The position numbers were made by a program, and so were the translations under genes. The notes beneath the pieces are model-generated. The model saw only the letters and a program-made list of their open reading frames with translations. It searched no databases and was not told where the DNA came from. This document shows, piece by piece, positions 1 through 10,500 of a stretch of DNA of 64,000 nucleotides; the stretch's first letter is position 1, and every line of letters begins with the position of its first letter. Location of the stretch: assembly GCF_000327385.1 (NCBI RefSeq), contig NW_008709687.1, positions 883,440 to 947,439 on the forward strand. Direction: 5' to 3'. The DNA comes from Lottia gigantea (lineage: Eukaryota > Mollusca > Gastropoda > Lottiidae).

Positions 1-333
1 TTAAATCGTTAATGGATGATCTTAATTAGGACTGTTAATAAATTATCCTTATCTCATCTATCTATGCGATATTACTCAATACACCATTAATAATGAATAA
101 AGGTTATACTAGACCCAACGTAAACTCTTTCTCTTCGTATCCCTTGTTGCACCAATGTTTCACCAGCCGATAACTGTACTCCGGCTCCATCCTAATATAG
201 GGCCAAGCTCCAATAACGCGCCCTGTTTCAACAAATCAGGCGGTAAACGTTTGCTGAAAATTAAAACCACGTACAACAAAGCAGATAATGGGGAATAACT
301 CTGTTTTCCTTTCTATTCAATCAATCGTTTATA
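1..333. other. Non-coding flank, nothing recognised
   Basis: No coding potential, RNA gene or repeat recognised before the inverted-repeat element. The stretch 741-1500 after that element also holds nothing firm. Confidence 0.5.
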
Positions 334-740
334 CAGAGTTGTCGTTCCTTGCAGTCCCCTTCTATGTAGTCCAGGCTATTTTTAGAAATCTTCTTTCTCT
401 CTCTATTTTGGGGTTTTTGCATGCCTATTTTGGGTAATTTTGATCTAGATTTGGAATTTTATGTCTGAAATTGCATTATCTTTAATATTTGGTGAGATGA
501 TGAGAGACTTACAGGCAGAGGGCTAATTCTAAAAATAGTCAAAATGTTCATAGTCATCATATATTGAATTTTTTAGGAGACATTGTGGATTGGTCAGGCT
601 TTCATTCGACATGTTGGAAAGCTTTCAACGAGATTTCTGGAAAAAGTTATAGAAGGTTGAATTTTGTGTTTCAAAATGGGAAGAGATGGCAAATGAGTTA
701 GTGGAGTAAGTCCATGTGATTGCAAGGAACGACAACTCTG
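334..740. mobile_element. Tc1/mariner-like MITE
   Basis: The left end reads CAGAGTTGTCGTTCCTTGCA and the right end is its reverse complement (TGCAAGGAACGACAACTCTG). The 407-bp element is bounded on both sides by TA. A TA target and a CAG-type terminus are typical of Tc1/mariner derivatives. There is no coding capacity inside, so it is a non-autonomous element. Family assignment is inference from termini and target site. Confidence 0.75.
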
Positions 741-1506
741 TATGAGAGAATGCTATTCAGGTTTTTTTCTGGATCCGAGAGGATTAAAGCCCATAAACGC
801 TATTTTCAGCAATTTAGGACAATAGATTTTCTGATGTAACATGCTATTTAAGTGATAAATCGTTATTTTTTACTTCCAACATCATTAAAGCCCTACTTGT
901 TCCCTGCCACAACCCGCCAAGAGGATCCGCGCCTTAGGGCTTAAGAACCGGAGCTTGATCAAATGCCACTGCAAATTCTCTCGACGCTGATACTTTGAAA
1001 GAGAAAGATGTTATTATGGTGACTTTTACGATATTTGATGCTACTGCATTATACTAAGCATCGGATTCCATTCTTCTATAGATAAGATCACTGGTCTGAC
1101 TAAATCTCACAAAAGACACAAATACATTTATTTGCAATGATTTTACGCCGTCAAAAATCCTACGACGTTCCGCCAAAACATCGACCAGTGTTTGCCGGTG
1201 TATTGTCTTCTGAAAGAACTTGCCCTCAGCTTCGGTTGTTAAATCAGAAGCACAAAGCCGCATTTCGTATTTTTTTAATTTGGTTTCATCGCGGTGATTG
1301 GTCACGTAACGAATAAGATATGTTTGTTTTTGTCAAGAATATCATTAATGGTATTAATTTAGAGTTTTTATAAAATAAAATACAGGAGCCATTTATATAA
1401 AATATACTGTTACATTATAGGGATATATTCGTCGAATTTATTGCAGCTCATAGATCACCATTTCAGTTAACCTTAATCACTTTCAGATTGTAAATTCTGG
1501 GACCGG

Positions 1507-1908
1507 TTCGTCTACAACTGCTTAAAGGGTGCAATGGCGTCATAATATCGTTGATATCGATAGTTCGTCTACAATTCCAAAAAGAGTGTAATGACGTCAT
1601 AATATCGTTGATATCGATAGTTAGTCTACAATTCCAAAAATAGTGTAATGACGTCATAATATCGTTGATATCGATAGTTCATCTACAGTTCCAAAAAGAG
1701 TGTAATGACGTCATAATATCGTTGATATCGAAAGTTAGTCTACAATTCCAAAAATAGTGTAATGACGTCATAATATCGTTGATATCGATAGTTCGTCTAC
1801 AATTCCAAAAAGAGTGTAATGACGTCATAATATCGTTGATATCGATAGTTCGTCTACAATTCCAAAAAGAGTGTAATGACGTCATAATATCGTTGATATC
1901 GACCTGCA
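1507..1908. repeat. 57-bp tandem satellite, 7 units
   Basis: Seven units begin at about 1510, 1567, 1624, 1681, 1738, 1795 and 1852, a constant 57-bp period. Each carries a TGACGTCAT or variant palindrome (CRE-like) and the near-palindrome GATATCGATA. Because 57 is a multiple of three, the array is open in frame on the minus strand for 19-residue repeats; this looks like a by-product, not a gene. The first unit is the most diverged. Confidence 0.95.
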
Positions 1909-2019
1909 AACCTTCAGTGTACACTCATATGACATCAAATCTTCACACTGAATAGGCCTGAATAGGCCTGAAACAGCACCCGATAAAAAGGCGTACAAGG
2001 ACGGGCTGTAGCACGTGAT

Positions 2020-2220
2020 TTATTCATCATGGTCGTGGGTTCTAATCTAATCTTGGTCGGCGTGTGAAAGTCTTGTGATCTTGAATAAGCCATTTTCCTC
2101 ATTCTTCCACTCTACCCAGCTGTAAATATGTACAGATAATTCCGGAAAGATTAATGTCAAGCGGTTTGGTCAATGACCAGCTGGTAGAAAGGATCTCACT
2201 GAAGCTGGTGTAAGTTTATC
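2020..2220 (+). mobile_element. tRNA-like SINE copy
   Basis: A box-B-like segment (GGTCGTGGGTTCTAATCT) is followed by a conserved body that recurs at about 22.4 kb, 35.6 kb and 60.0 kb. The shared hallmark is AGCTGGTAGAAAGGATC near 2189-2205, preceded by a CCCAGCTGTAAAT-type segment. The pattern is that of a tRNA-derived SINE with a conserved central domain. The family name is not assigned. Confidence 0.6.
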
Positions 2221-2300
2221 CTTGAAAACAATGGTTGTTTCTTCCTCCTTATATTTATCTAGAAGACAGCGTCCCTTTAAGCCATGGATTAAATACCGAC

Positions 2301-2306
2301 TATAAG
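2301..2306 (+). promoter_or_regulatory. Possible TATA box
   Basis: TATAAG lies about 100 bp before the preferred start codon at 2400. Initiation about 30 bp downstream would place the transcript start near 2330 and leave a short 5' UTR. That would exclude the upstream in-frame ATG at 2325 and favour the ATG at 2400. Position-based inference only. Confidence 0.35.
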
Positions 2307-2399
2307 TAGATAAAAAGATTCTATTTGTTTATCAATGTTTGCTGTTCCACACTAGAGAGCAGAATTCAGTCTTTGGTGGCAGTTGGACCAAAGATCATC

Positions 2400-4277
2400 A
2401 TGAACCCACACGGGATATTTATCTGGATACTTTCCCATCTTTTGATTTTGAGGCTGCACCACTCTTTGGCAAGTCTGTGGAATGATACCGCGTTTGATTT
2501 GGATCCATCTTTCAGTTGGACAGCCAGTGATTCAATCAACAGCACGAACCCAAGTGAGACCCTTGGAAAGGGCCCAACAAAACCAGTGGCTACCCAAACG
2601 AAACCAAAAGCCGTGGACGACACCATGCACCCTAATCATATAGCTACCCAAAAGGAACGAAGATTCGTGGACAACACAACATATCCCATCGAGACTCTTG
2701 AAATGGATTCTTTTAATCTAGACGTGTCTTTGAACGTGGCTACTCAAACGGAACCAAGAGTCGCAGACAGTATCACAAACTCTAATGAGACTCTCGGAAT
2801 AGACGTAGACGCGCCCATGTATCCTGATGAGACTTCCGAAATGAAACACAAGAATAAGAATGTAGACGATGAGGACGTCGATGGTGAATCGGTTTGTAAA
2901 CCTGAAAGATCATCTTGTGCGAATCTATGTGGGGCCAAGGAAGCGAGTTGGAACCAGTTACTGTGTAGTTGTGACGTCTACTGTTTGATCTATGACACTT
3001 GTTGTGAGGATTTCGAACATTTCTGCCCCGAGACATGGCGGGAATCCAACACGATGTATCCGCACCTGATGAACCTGAAGACTCAATGCCTCCAACAGAG
3101 TCCTGTTGGTCATCTAGTTATAGCCAGCTGTTCTGACAGTACCAACCTACCCGTTTCTGACCAGGTACGAAAAGATTGTGAAGAGACCATGCCTGAAAAC
3201 CCTGTTTCCATTGGGCATTTCCATTTTAAGAATATAAACTGTCTTCGTTGTAATGGATTTAACGAAACTGGTGTAACACAGTGGAGCTTGCAGTTTATTC
3301 TTCAAACGAAGCACAGATATACATGGATGACTGGACCAAGGTTTATAGATGATTTTAAATCTCTAGAAGGAAGCCATGCTTGGATTCCACCAACACCGAT
3401 GCCCAAGTTGTGTAGGGCATCTATCGTCCACTCCTGTCCGGTCGGTACAGATCCAGAATTAAAGAAGAAATGCGAAGTATCGAAATCCTATGTGGTACTA
3501 GAACCAGATGACGGTACTACTATTTATAGTAACCGATATTGTTTGGTTTGTAACCAAGATAACGCAACCCAATGTCGCAGTGCTTTAAATGATGATTTTG
3601 AACTGGAACTGCCCTCCGAGCAGGTGTCATTGTTCAGCTGGGAACCGTTTGAAAATGGAGAGAAAGGGGGTATGGTTTTGAGCCAAATATACAAACTGTC
3701 TTGGAAAACGATTGAATGCCGGGGCGATTACACAAATCGATCCACATTAAACTGTACGGTCAATGAGTGCTTTGATTTTCTGTTAATGGTAGACGGAATC
3801 TGCTCCGTGAATAACAGAAAAGTCTGTTATGCGCTCGAAATGGGCTGGTGGAATGTCACAGCAGGGAACGACGACGGGACTAACTCAGAAGCGACTGTTG
3901 CAGAATTGACTTTGAAAGTGAGAGATATTTTGGAGAGTTTTATCCAACAGGGGTACAGGTATGCAAAATGGAGTTACAATTTATTGGGAGCATCAATACA
4001 ATTTCAAATTGATACCATAACTGGCGGAGGTCGTTTGTTGAGAGAGGAAAATTTGAAAATAGGTAAATACGTTACACGGAATCTGTCGGAGAAGGGATAC
4101 GTCGGGGAAGTGTCGGTTTGTTTTGACGCTTGCCAACGGATCGTGTGCGAAAACGTTGAAGTCTATAACATACCCCAGGCAAAACAGTTATCGTACTCGG
4201 TCTCTGTTCACTATAGAAACACAAGAGCACCTTGGTATCTACTTGTTCTATATTTGCTTAATCTCACGATTGGGTAA
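2400..4277 (+). CDS. Secreted/anchored somatomedin-B domain protein
   Basis: A single open exon encodes about 625 residues. An in-frame ATG lies at 2325, but the one at 2400 begins a clean signal peptide (MNPHGIFIWILSHLLILRLH), so it is preferred. A Thr/Pro/Asn-rich linker of about 135 residues follows, with imperfect repeats built around VATQTKP/VATQTEP and ETLG. Next is a somatomedin-B domain (about residues 165-210) with eight cysteines, including the CSCDVYC and YDTCCEDF cores. The remaining 400 residues are Cys-rich with several N-glycosylation sites. They resemble the ectodomains that precede seven-helix receptors in lophotrochozoan SMB proteins (from memory of family architecture). No seven-helix region follows: the protein ends with a short hydrophobic tail (PWYLLVLYLLNLTIG), which could be a GPI signal or a single anchor. 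A GGTAAT near 4273 could instead be a splice donor to an unseen exon. A polyadenylation signal AATAAA lies at about 4495. Molecular function unknown. Confidence 0.8.
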   Translation: MNPHGIFIWILSHLLILRLHHSLASLWNDTAFDLDPSFSWTASDSINSTNPSETLGKGPTKPVATQTKPKAVDDTMHPNHIATQKERRFVDNTTYPIETLEMDSFNLDVSLNVATQTEPRVADSITNSNETLGIDVDAPMYPDETSEMKHKNKNVDDEDVDGESVCKPERSSCANLCGAKEASWNQLLCSCDVYCLIYDTCCEDFEHFCPETWRESNTMYPHLMNLKTQCLQQSPVGHLVIASCSDSTNLPVSDQVRKDCEETMPENPVSIGHFHFKNINCLRCNGFNETGVTQWSLQFILQTKHRYTWMTGPRFIDDFKSLEGSHAWIPPTPMPKLCRASIVHSCPVGTDPELKKKCEVSKSYVVLEPDDGTTIYSNRYCLVCNQDNATQCRSALNDDFELELPSEQVSLFSWEPFENGEKGGMVLSQIYKLSWKTIECRGDYTNRSTLNCTVNECFDFLLMVDGICSVNNRKVCYALEMGWWNVTAGNDDGTNSEATVAELTLKVRDILESFIQQGYRYAKWSYNLLGASIQFQIDTITGGGRLLREENLKIGKYVTRNLSEKGYVGEVSVCFDACQRIVCENVEVYNIPQAKQLSYSVSVHYRNTRAPWYLLVLYLLNLTIG

Positions 4278-4946
4278 TATTTGTATTCATTGTCCAAAAT
4301 TTTGGTCCAATTGGAAGTTGGGGTTTTAGCGCAATGAAGGGTATATGGATATATATCACATAGTTTCAAATAGAACAATTATTTTATTAAGTTCACGATA
4401 AGAATTATTTTGATAAATTACTTGCTGGTACATGTATATAGTAATTGGATCGTGAATATCTGGACACAATTTTATAGATAACAATTACTTAAATAATAAA
4501 TAACCGAATATAACTAAATGGATAACAATAAATTTGATAAATTACTTGTATATAATAATTGTATAGTTACAACCTAGGCTACATAGTTTTAAAGATAAAA
4601 ATTACTTTACCAAATTACTTGCTGGTATATGGTTACTTTGATGTATATAACTAGCTGATATATACTGGACACATAATCGATCAGAATCATTTTGATAAAT
4701 TACTTGCTGGTACATGTATATAGTAATTGTATAGTTACAACCTACACAGTCTTATAGGTAACAGTTACTTTCAATGGATTAAGACGAAGTTTTTAGGTAT
4801 CAGGACAGATAAAGCTACCATTTGCACCAGTTCATGTTTGTTAAAATTTCAGCAAAGGTTTGACTTGACCAGTTTATCATTAAACTATATAAAAATATTA
4901 AAACTGTTTTCAGTTATTGAGCTATGGTTGTTATTCGTTCAGATAG
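4278..4946. repeat. AT-rich 3' flank with degenerate direct repeats
   Basis: The segment GATAAATTACTTGCTGGTAC, or close variants, recurs near 4411, 4537, 4610 and 4691, with TATAGTTACAACCTA after two of the copies. It lies between two converging genes. An AATAAA at 4495-4500 probably serves the plus-strand gene. No coding region seen. Confidence 0.6.
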
Positions 4947-5654
4947 TTATTTCTGTTGAATATCTTTTGAATAAAGATGACTTTCTACGACCTGGGCATA
5001 AGATTTAGGTTTTCTGTGTCCGTTTTGATGAGCTTGTGACAACCCCGTGTTTGCTTTCACTTTAAACTGCGTATTCGCATCCCCATTATTTTGATTTGGG
5101 ATTTTTAAGTCTTCTTCTAGGACTTCTGGATTGGCCCTGGTACCTGTAGAATGAAAATATAAGACAGATGCATACAACAAAGCTATCTGCTCCATACAAT
5201 GAAGATCTGAGAACTGGAAAGAGCATCGTCTCGTCGTTCAGATGAGACAATTAACCGGAGCCGCAAATACAACAGGCTGTACATAGTATAGTAAAGATCC
5301 CTTGACAAATTAGAAATGGGAAAATGGAAGGCTAATGCAATTGTTATGCACAATTTCCCTCATTGTACACTCGTTCAGGAGAAAAGGAAGTTACAATCCT
5401 TGTTAATTCATTCTAAACAATTTTTCAATACATACCATTTAGATTAAGAGCCTCAATTTCATCAGAATATAGCTCTATATACTCATGTCGGACCTGATTT
5501 TTAGGTGGAATGGGAACACATCGGAATATTTTACCATCTTGAATACAATAAGTCTGTTTGTCTTTTCTAAAATATCCTAAACCTTTATATCGAATTTTTT
5601 TCCCATTCTCGTCCAATTCCGCTCCCTGAATAGGCATTTCGAGCTCGTAATATG
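4947..5654 (-). CDS. Alternative cytoplasmic tail B of the Ig receptor (two exons)
   Basis: Two minus-strand exons: 5436-5654 (acceptor TTTCAG, donor GTATG; phase 1 to 1) and 4947-5143 (acceptor CTACAG; ends with TAA at 4947-4949). They join in frame and encode about 138 residues. The product is hydrophilic and tyrosine-rich (YYELEM, RHEYIELYSDEI, KPKSYAQVVESHLYSK), as expected for an intracellular signalling tail. The first exon needs an upstream phase-1 donor. The transmembrane exon at 9739-9852 provides exactly that, whereas the phase-2 exons of tail A do not. Joined to the transmembrane exon, the protein would be 1122 residues. Seen: the open frames and splice signals. Inferred: that they belong to this gene and are alternative to tail A, not a separate gene. 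No classic ITIM was found. Confidence 0.65.
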
Positions 5655-6219
5655 CTGAAAGAAAGTTATAGCGAGTGTGAACAGACTAATTAGAATACGG
5701 GCCCGGAAGTCTTTTAAAATAAAGCAACTAAAGGTCGGGAAGAGCCGCTAAGTTTCGAAGCCCGTATTAGAATACTAACCTGATCAGAAATATAACGGGA
5801 GTGCACGGACAAACAAACCATGTACGACAAAATTACGAAGGGAGGTAACTTAAGAACCAAATAAAAATTCGGCAGAAGATTGCCGGTGTGTTTCTGCTTC
5901 TTCTTTTGCATTTAGACTTCTAATTTATTCAAATTCGGACCTCGAATACAGATGCATAGAGTCAAGGACTATTTCCAATAAATTCTACGGCAGAGAGCCA
6001 AGGTAAAAACGAACCTACAGAGTAGAAAATGCGTCTCTGATCGAAATTTTCATTAACTGTTGTCTGTAGCAAATGCAAATAGTATATTCATTTACACTAA
6101 GGGGCAGAGCTCTTTCCAAAATATATTGTCAGACCACAGTTATGTATATCACACTTCTAATTTGTTATTTTACGGCCAGTGCCTTTGTGTGTCTGCTCTT
6201 AAAACTTACACGAACTTAC

Positions 6220-6321
6220 CGATTGGGGTAATGAACTGAGTCTGAAACCAAGCCCCTGATATTGTCAGAAAACATGGGAAGAGGCTCTTCGCTTATGAGC
6301 TGATGTCCTCTGATATGATAT
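6220..6321 (-). CDS. Possible additional cytoplasmic exon of the Ig receptor
   Basis: This 102-bp minus-strand segment is open in phase 2. It has two possible acceptors (5' ends at 6321 or 6309) and a good donor, GTAAGT, at its 3' end. It would encode a segment including GHQLISEEPLPMF and SDSVHYPNR. If the donor is not used, a TAA stop follows immediately, so it could also be a terminal exon reached from the phase-2 exon at 8149-8202. No downstream exon with a matching phase was found. Low confidence. Confidence 0.3.
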
Positions 6322-6369
6322 CTGGTTTGGAAATGGAGGTTATCTTTTGAGTTCTACGCCCAATAAACA

Positions 6370-7500
6370 TCCCAAAATTAGAATAAATAATTTATTGTGT
6401 TTATACAAATTTATACAAGTTATAATTGGTGATATTTTGTGATAAAAATATTCTGAAAAGAAGACCTAGGTCTGTTTCACAAAATTTAATTTTAACGTAA
6501 TTCACTGATAGCAAAAAATACAAAATAAAATGAACAAATTTACATAAATTAGAATAACATGGAACCTATTTTACAAATATTGAAATTCGAGTAAATCACT
6601 TATATCAAAATTGAAATTTTATGAATAAATTTACATAAATTAGAATGATATATGCAAATGAAGGCATTATGGTACCAATTATGAATGAAATTATCAAGCC
6701 AATCTAAACCTTGAGTATGTTCCTCTGAACTTGAAGTTTTTTTGTATTACCTCAAATCATGGATGGCACATAAAGTCACCCTTGGCAAAAACACTAAACG
6801 AAACAATGGAACTGTATTTTTAGTGAGATTAATGAATTCTAAATTAACGACATGGTAGTTTTTGAAATCAAGCAGAAAACAAGAATTTTTGTTGAATACG
6901 AGACAATATTCCCCCTTAAATGAGTAAACAAAAACAATATCATATCACAAATAAAATACAACATCACAGAACTAAGGTAAAGCTAATTCCAATTTACTAT
7001 AATTCATGATCTTGTTGTTTTACAAACGAGCACGTTGCTGTCAACCCGAATCGTAGTCTTTTGGACCATGTGACGACATAAAATGACGTCATAGTAGTTT
7101 TAAGATAAATACCCTGTAAACCATTTTTAAAAAAAATCCTTTCAAGAAAAGAGTTCATTATTCACTCTCTTAAAAAGTAAGGAATAACAGAAAATAAGCT
7201 AATATACAATAAATATATAATGAAAAAATATATATAACTCCGGTTTATTTTGATATTTATGATATTTTGATCTGTTTATTTGAAATAAGCACTATCGATT
7301 TAAATCACACCGTTAAAAAGGCACTTTCAGGAGAATGCGAAATATCAGCTCTTTTATCACTTTCAAATTAATTATCATTTCTCATCATTCGATACTGTTC
7401 TATATTTCGTAATCACAGTTGTAAGAAATCACTGTAATAGAGTATTGTTTTTTTGTGATTTCACCAGTTTTATAGCACTCGAATGAATTTATTTTATTAT
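6370..7500. other. AT-rich intronic stretch
   Basis: Contains a local duplication (an AAATTTACATAAATTAGAAT block near 6537 and 6627) and TGACGTCA-type palindromes near 7086 and 7543. At 7488-7498 the plus strand reads TTTATTTTATT, giving overlapping minus-strand AATAAA signals about 85 nt beyond the tail A stop; this is the likely polyadenylation signal of that isoform. Confidence 0.5.
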
Positions 7501-7577
7501 GTCGCAATATGAGGATGTCAGCTTGGACGTAATGACGTCGCTGACGTCATTTCCCGCGCCGTTGATGTGACGATGCC

Positions 7578-10500
7578 TTAATCGCTTATCGGCGTTCCGT
7601 TTTGTTGATTTTGCGTCAAGATTGCGTCATCCTCTTCTCGAATTGGTGCCTTATGACGTCGCTTTTTTTTTCGTTTCATCTTTTTCACTGGCGTTTCTTC
7701 AATTTGATCGTGACCCAGTAAGGGAGGTAACTGATGAGCTCTTGCTGTTTTCAGGTCTGGTTCCATAATGGAGCTGAAATTATTATAAAAAGATAATCAA
7801 TAAAGGTAAAGCGGAATATAGAAAGGCGTCTATCAAGCTAAGCAGGAACTGACAAAATTAAAACAGAAACGGGGAGAAAGAAGGCAGCTTGATTCAGTAG
7901 AGGTAAGCACGTAAGAAAATTATATAAAAAATTGCAGGGGATATCTAACAGAGATGGTATTTGAGAAAAAGTTTTCTAAATATATCATTGAACAAAATAT
8001 TGACGAGAAATAGTATATTCAGGAGGATTATGTAAATTCAATAGAAACATTAACAGCCCATTGGCTACTTTTTTTTATATATATAACTTTGCCATTTGAG
8101 GCAAAGTTGCTGCGCGCGCTTTTGTTTTGCACTGGTCTCTATACTTACATAATGGGACCTTTACCGTTGGAATAGCTATGATATTGTGAGCCTTCTTCAA
8201 TTCTATAGTGAAAACAAAATAAAGTGAATATAGAAAGTGAAACATGCAGAGAGAGAAAATAAAATTGATAAATAGATGAATAAAAAATATAAATGCATTT
8301 AAGAATGGTGATATTGTGACGTCATACCTAGGCCCCATTCGTGGCGTTAAAAGGCACGTCATTGGGTGTGTTGATTGATGTCATAACGCACAATAACATC
8401 ACAAAACAATGAATGAATGTGACGCAATTCAGCGTGTAACTTGACGCCGTTAGAGTGTACTGTGACGTCATAATCAACATTGTGAGTGTGACGCAATTTA
8501 TTGTGTAATTTGACGTCATTAGAGCGTACCGAGACGACTAAAATCAATGACGTGAGTGTGACTGTGGCAACGATATCTGAATACTTGTATCCGCGAGTGA
8601 CACAGCCTATCCTAGAACTATCCATTCCGTGTTATTCTGTGGATTAAAGAAACACGTTAGTAAAATACAAACCCGACTTCCATAAACCTGAATTAAAAGT
8701 TAGAGAGTCAAATTTTTTAATCCTAAAACTATGAACAATGGACAGTTTTACGTTCCGTTATTTTTTAACGTATTAGATTACTGATGTACATTATTACTTT
8801 CAATCTATCTGTATCCTTTAAGCGATAAATCAAATATTAGATTCTGAGCTACCACGTACTAGCAGTGAGCCCATACGGTTCCTTGTTGCGTAAGACCTGA
8901 ATTATCCCAAATATAATATTTAAGTACCATCATGTTGGAGGACGCTAAAATAGCTGTGTCTAAACCCTACCTGATTCGTCCTGTAGTCGGTCGAGCAGTT
9001 TTAGGTCGACCTGATGTGCTTCCGTTCATGGAAACTTCCACATCCTGTCTGGAAACGGTTGAGGTTGAAGATCTGGAAAAGAAAGATTGCGATGAAATAA
9101 TTTCCAATGTACACGCAACATAATTTCAATAGTAGCGTATGAATCCAACCTCCATCTTTTTCTATCTACTGCGTGTATCTTGACCACCTCAGTCCAAAAA
9201 AGACCGATTTTTTCCAGTTATAGGGAATATAAATTTGTAAAGTAGACAAGTATTTTATTATGAAGAATGAATGATAACTTACGTGTAACCATTATACGGG
9301 ATGTGAGATATACCATGCGGTGATTTAATTGGTTCTTGTACTCCTGTTTCCGGTTCCGGACTAACACGTGCAGTAGAGTTACTCCTCTTTTTACCACAAA
9401 TAGCTGCACAAAGACCTGAATTAGGGAAACACTCAAGTAAGAGAAAAACTTCAAAAACACCCAAAGTCGAAAATAATGATAACATCACTAGGCCACGGAT
9501 GCTTACAATCTTAAAGATCATTACCAAGGTCATCTTCCAGTAGAATTAAGATAATCTTAAGACGCAAGATATAGGATCCAGGCAAAATCTCCTGCCGACC
9601 ACGATTAGAACTCGCGGCCCAATCAAGAAAATAACGTCAAAAGATTCTATGATCTCACGACGTTATTACGTAAATGACGTCATGTAATTTCGAACACCTA
9701 TTCCGACTGAGCTACAAACCCTCAATAAAGTTACCTACCCTGCTTACAACAGAAGATGATGGCGATGATTAATAAACAAAGCAGGATAATGATAATGAGT
9801 ACAATTAGTACTATCCAGGTTAAAGATAGACTGTCGTCTACAGATTCTCCCACTGAAAGTATAAATACATGGACTCTTTGAAACGAATGTCAAGTCTACA
9901 TTAAGTTTTGTGGGCATGTGTTACTGTCTTAATAACTCATCATTCCCAGTAAGAGATTATATCTCCAACATAGTTACAAGAGGCGAGCAAAAGTCCTAGC
10001 TATTGTCGTCAATACCGTCAACATAAGAGGCCAGGTAACAAGAAGCAAATTTCTGGCTAGTTGACACCATCCAAAACCATTGGCTCAACGAGATCCCTAT
10101 GGTAGTTGAGGTACTGTCCAAAATAATTATCAGAGATTAGGTGTGAATGTATGAATTTATGAAAGGACAAGACTAACAGAGAGCATAACATGGTTCATTT
10201 TAATTTTTTTTTTTGCATTTATCAAGCTGAGTCTGCAGCTAGTTTTAAAAACGACCAATTCCATTACTTCAACGTAACAGATTACTTAAATAAATTACTT
10301 GTCTCCCTGAAAAATCAAGTCTGGCTACGCTTGAATTAAACTCTCACCTTTCCCACTGTCTTCAATTGATATGGAAATATCACCGGATTCTCCTTGACTG
10401 TTGGTGGCTCTACAGATATAGTTGCCAAATGACGTGGAGTTGACTTTCACAGTAAGGTTCTGGGAGGTCTCTAGTAGGGGTGTTGTCTTGAACCACCACC

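Noticed and set aside
1054-1305. Minus-strand frame of 83 codons with protein-like composition
   Set aside because: It contains no recognisable domain and no splice partner, and lies next to repeats. It could be a lone exon of a gene extending left of the window, but the evidence is too thin.
1463-1924. Repeat-encoded frames on the minus strand with 19-residue units
   Set aside because: Explained by the 57-bp satellite, whose period is a multiple of three.
8570-8640. Possible extra tail exon of the Ig receptor
   Set aside because: Acceptor-like AG sites exist, but no frame stays open to a usable donor in the required phase.
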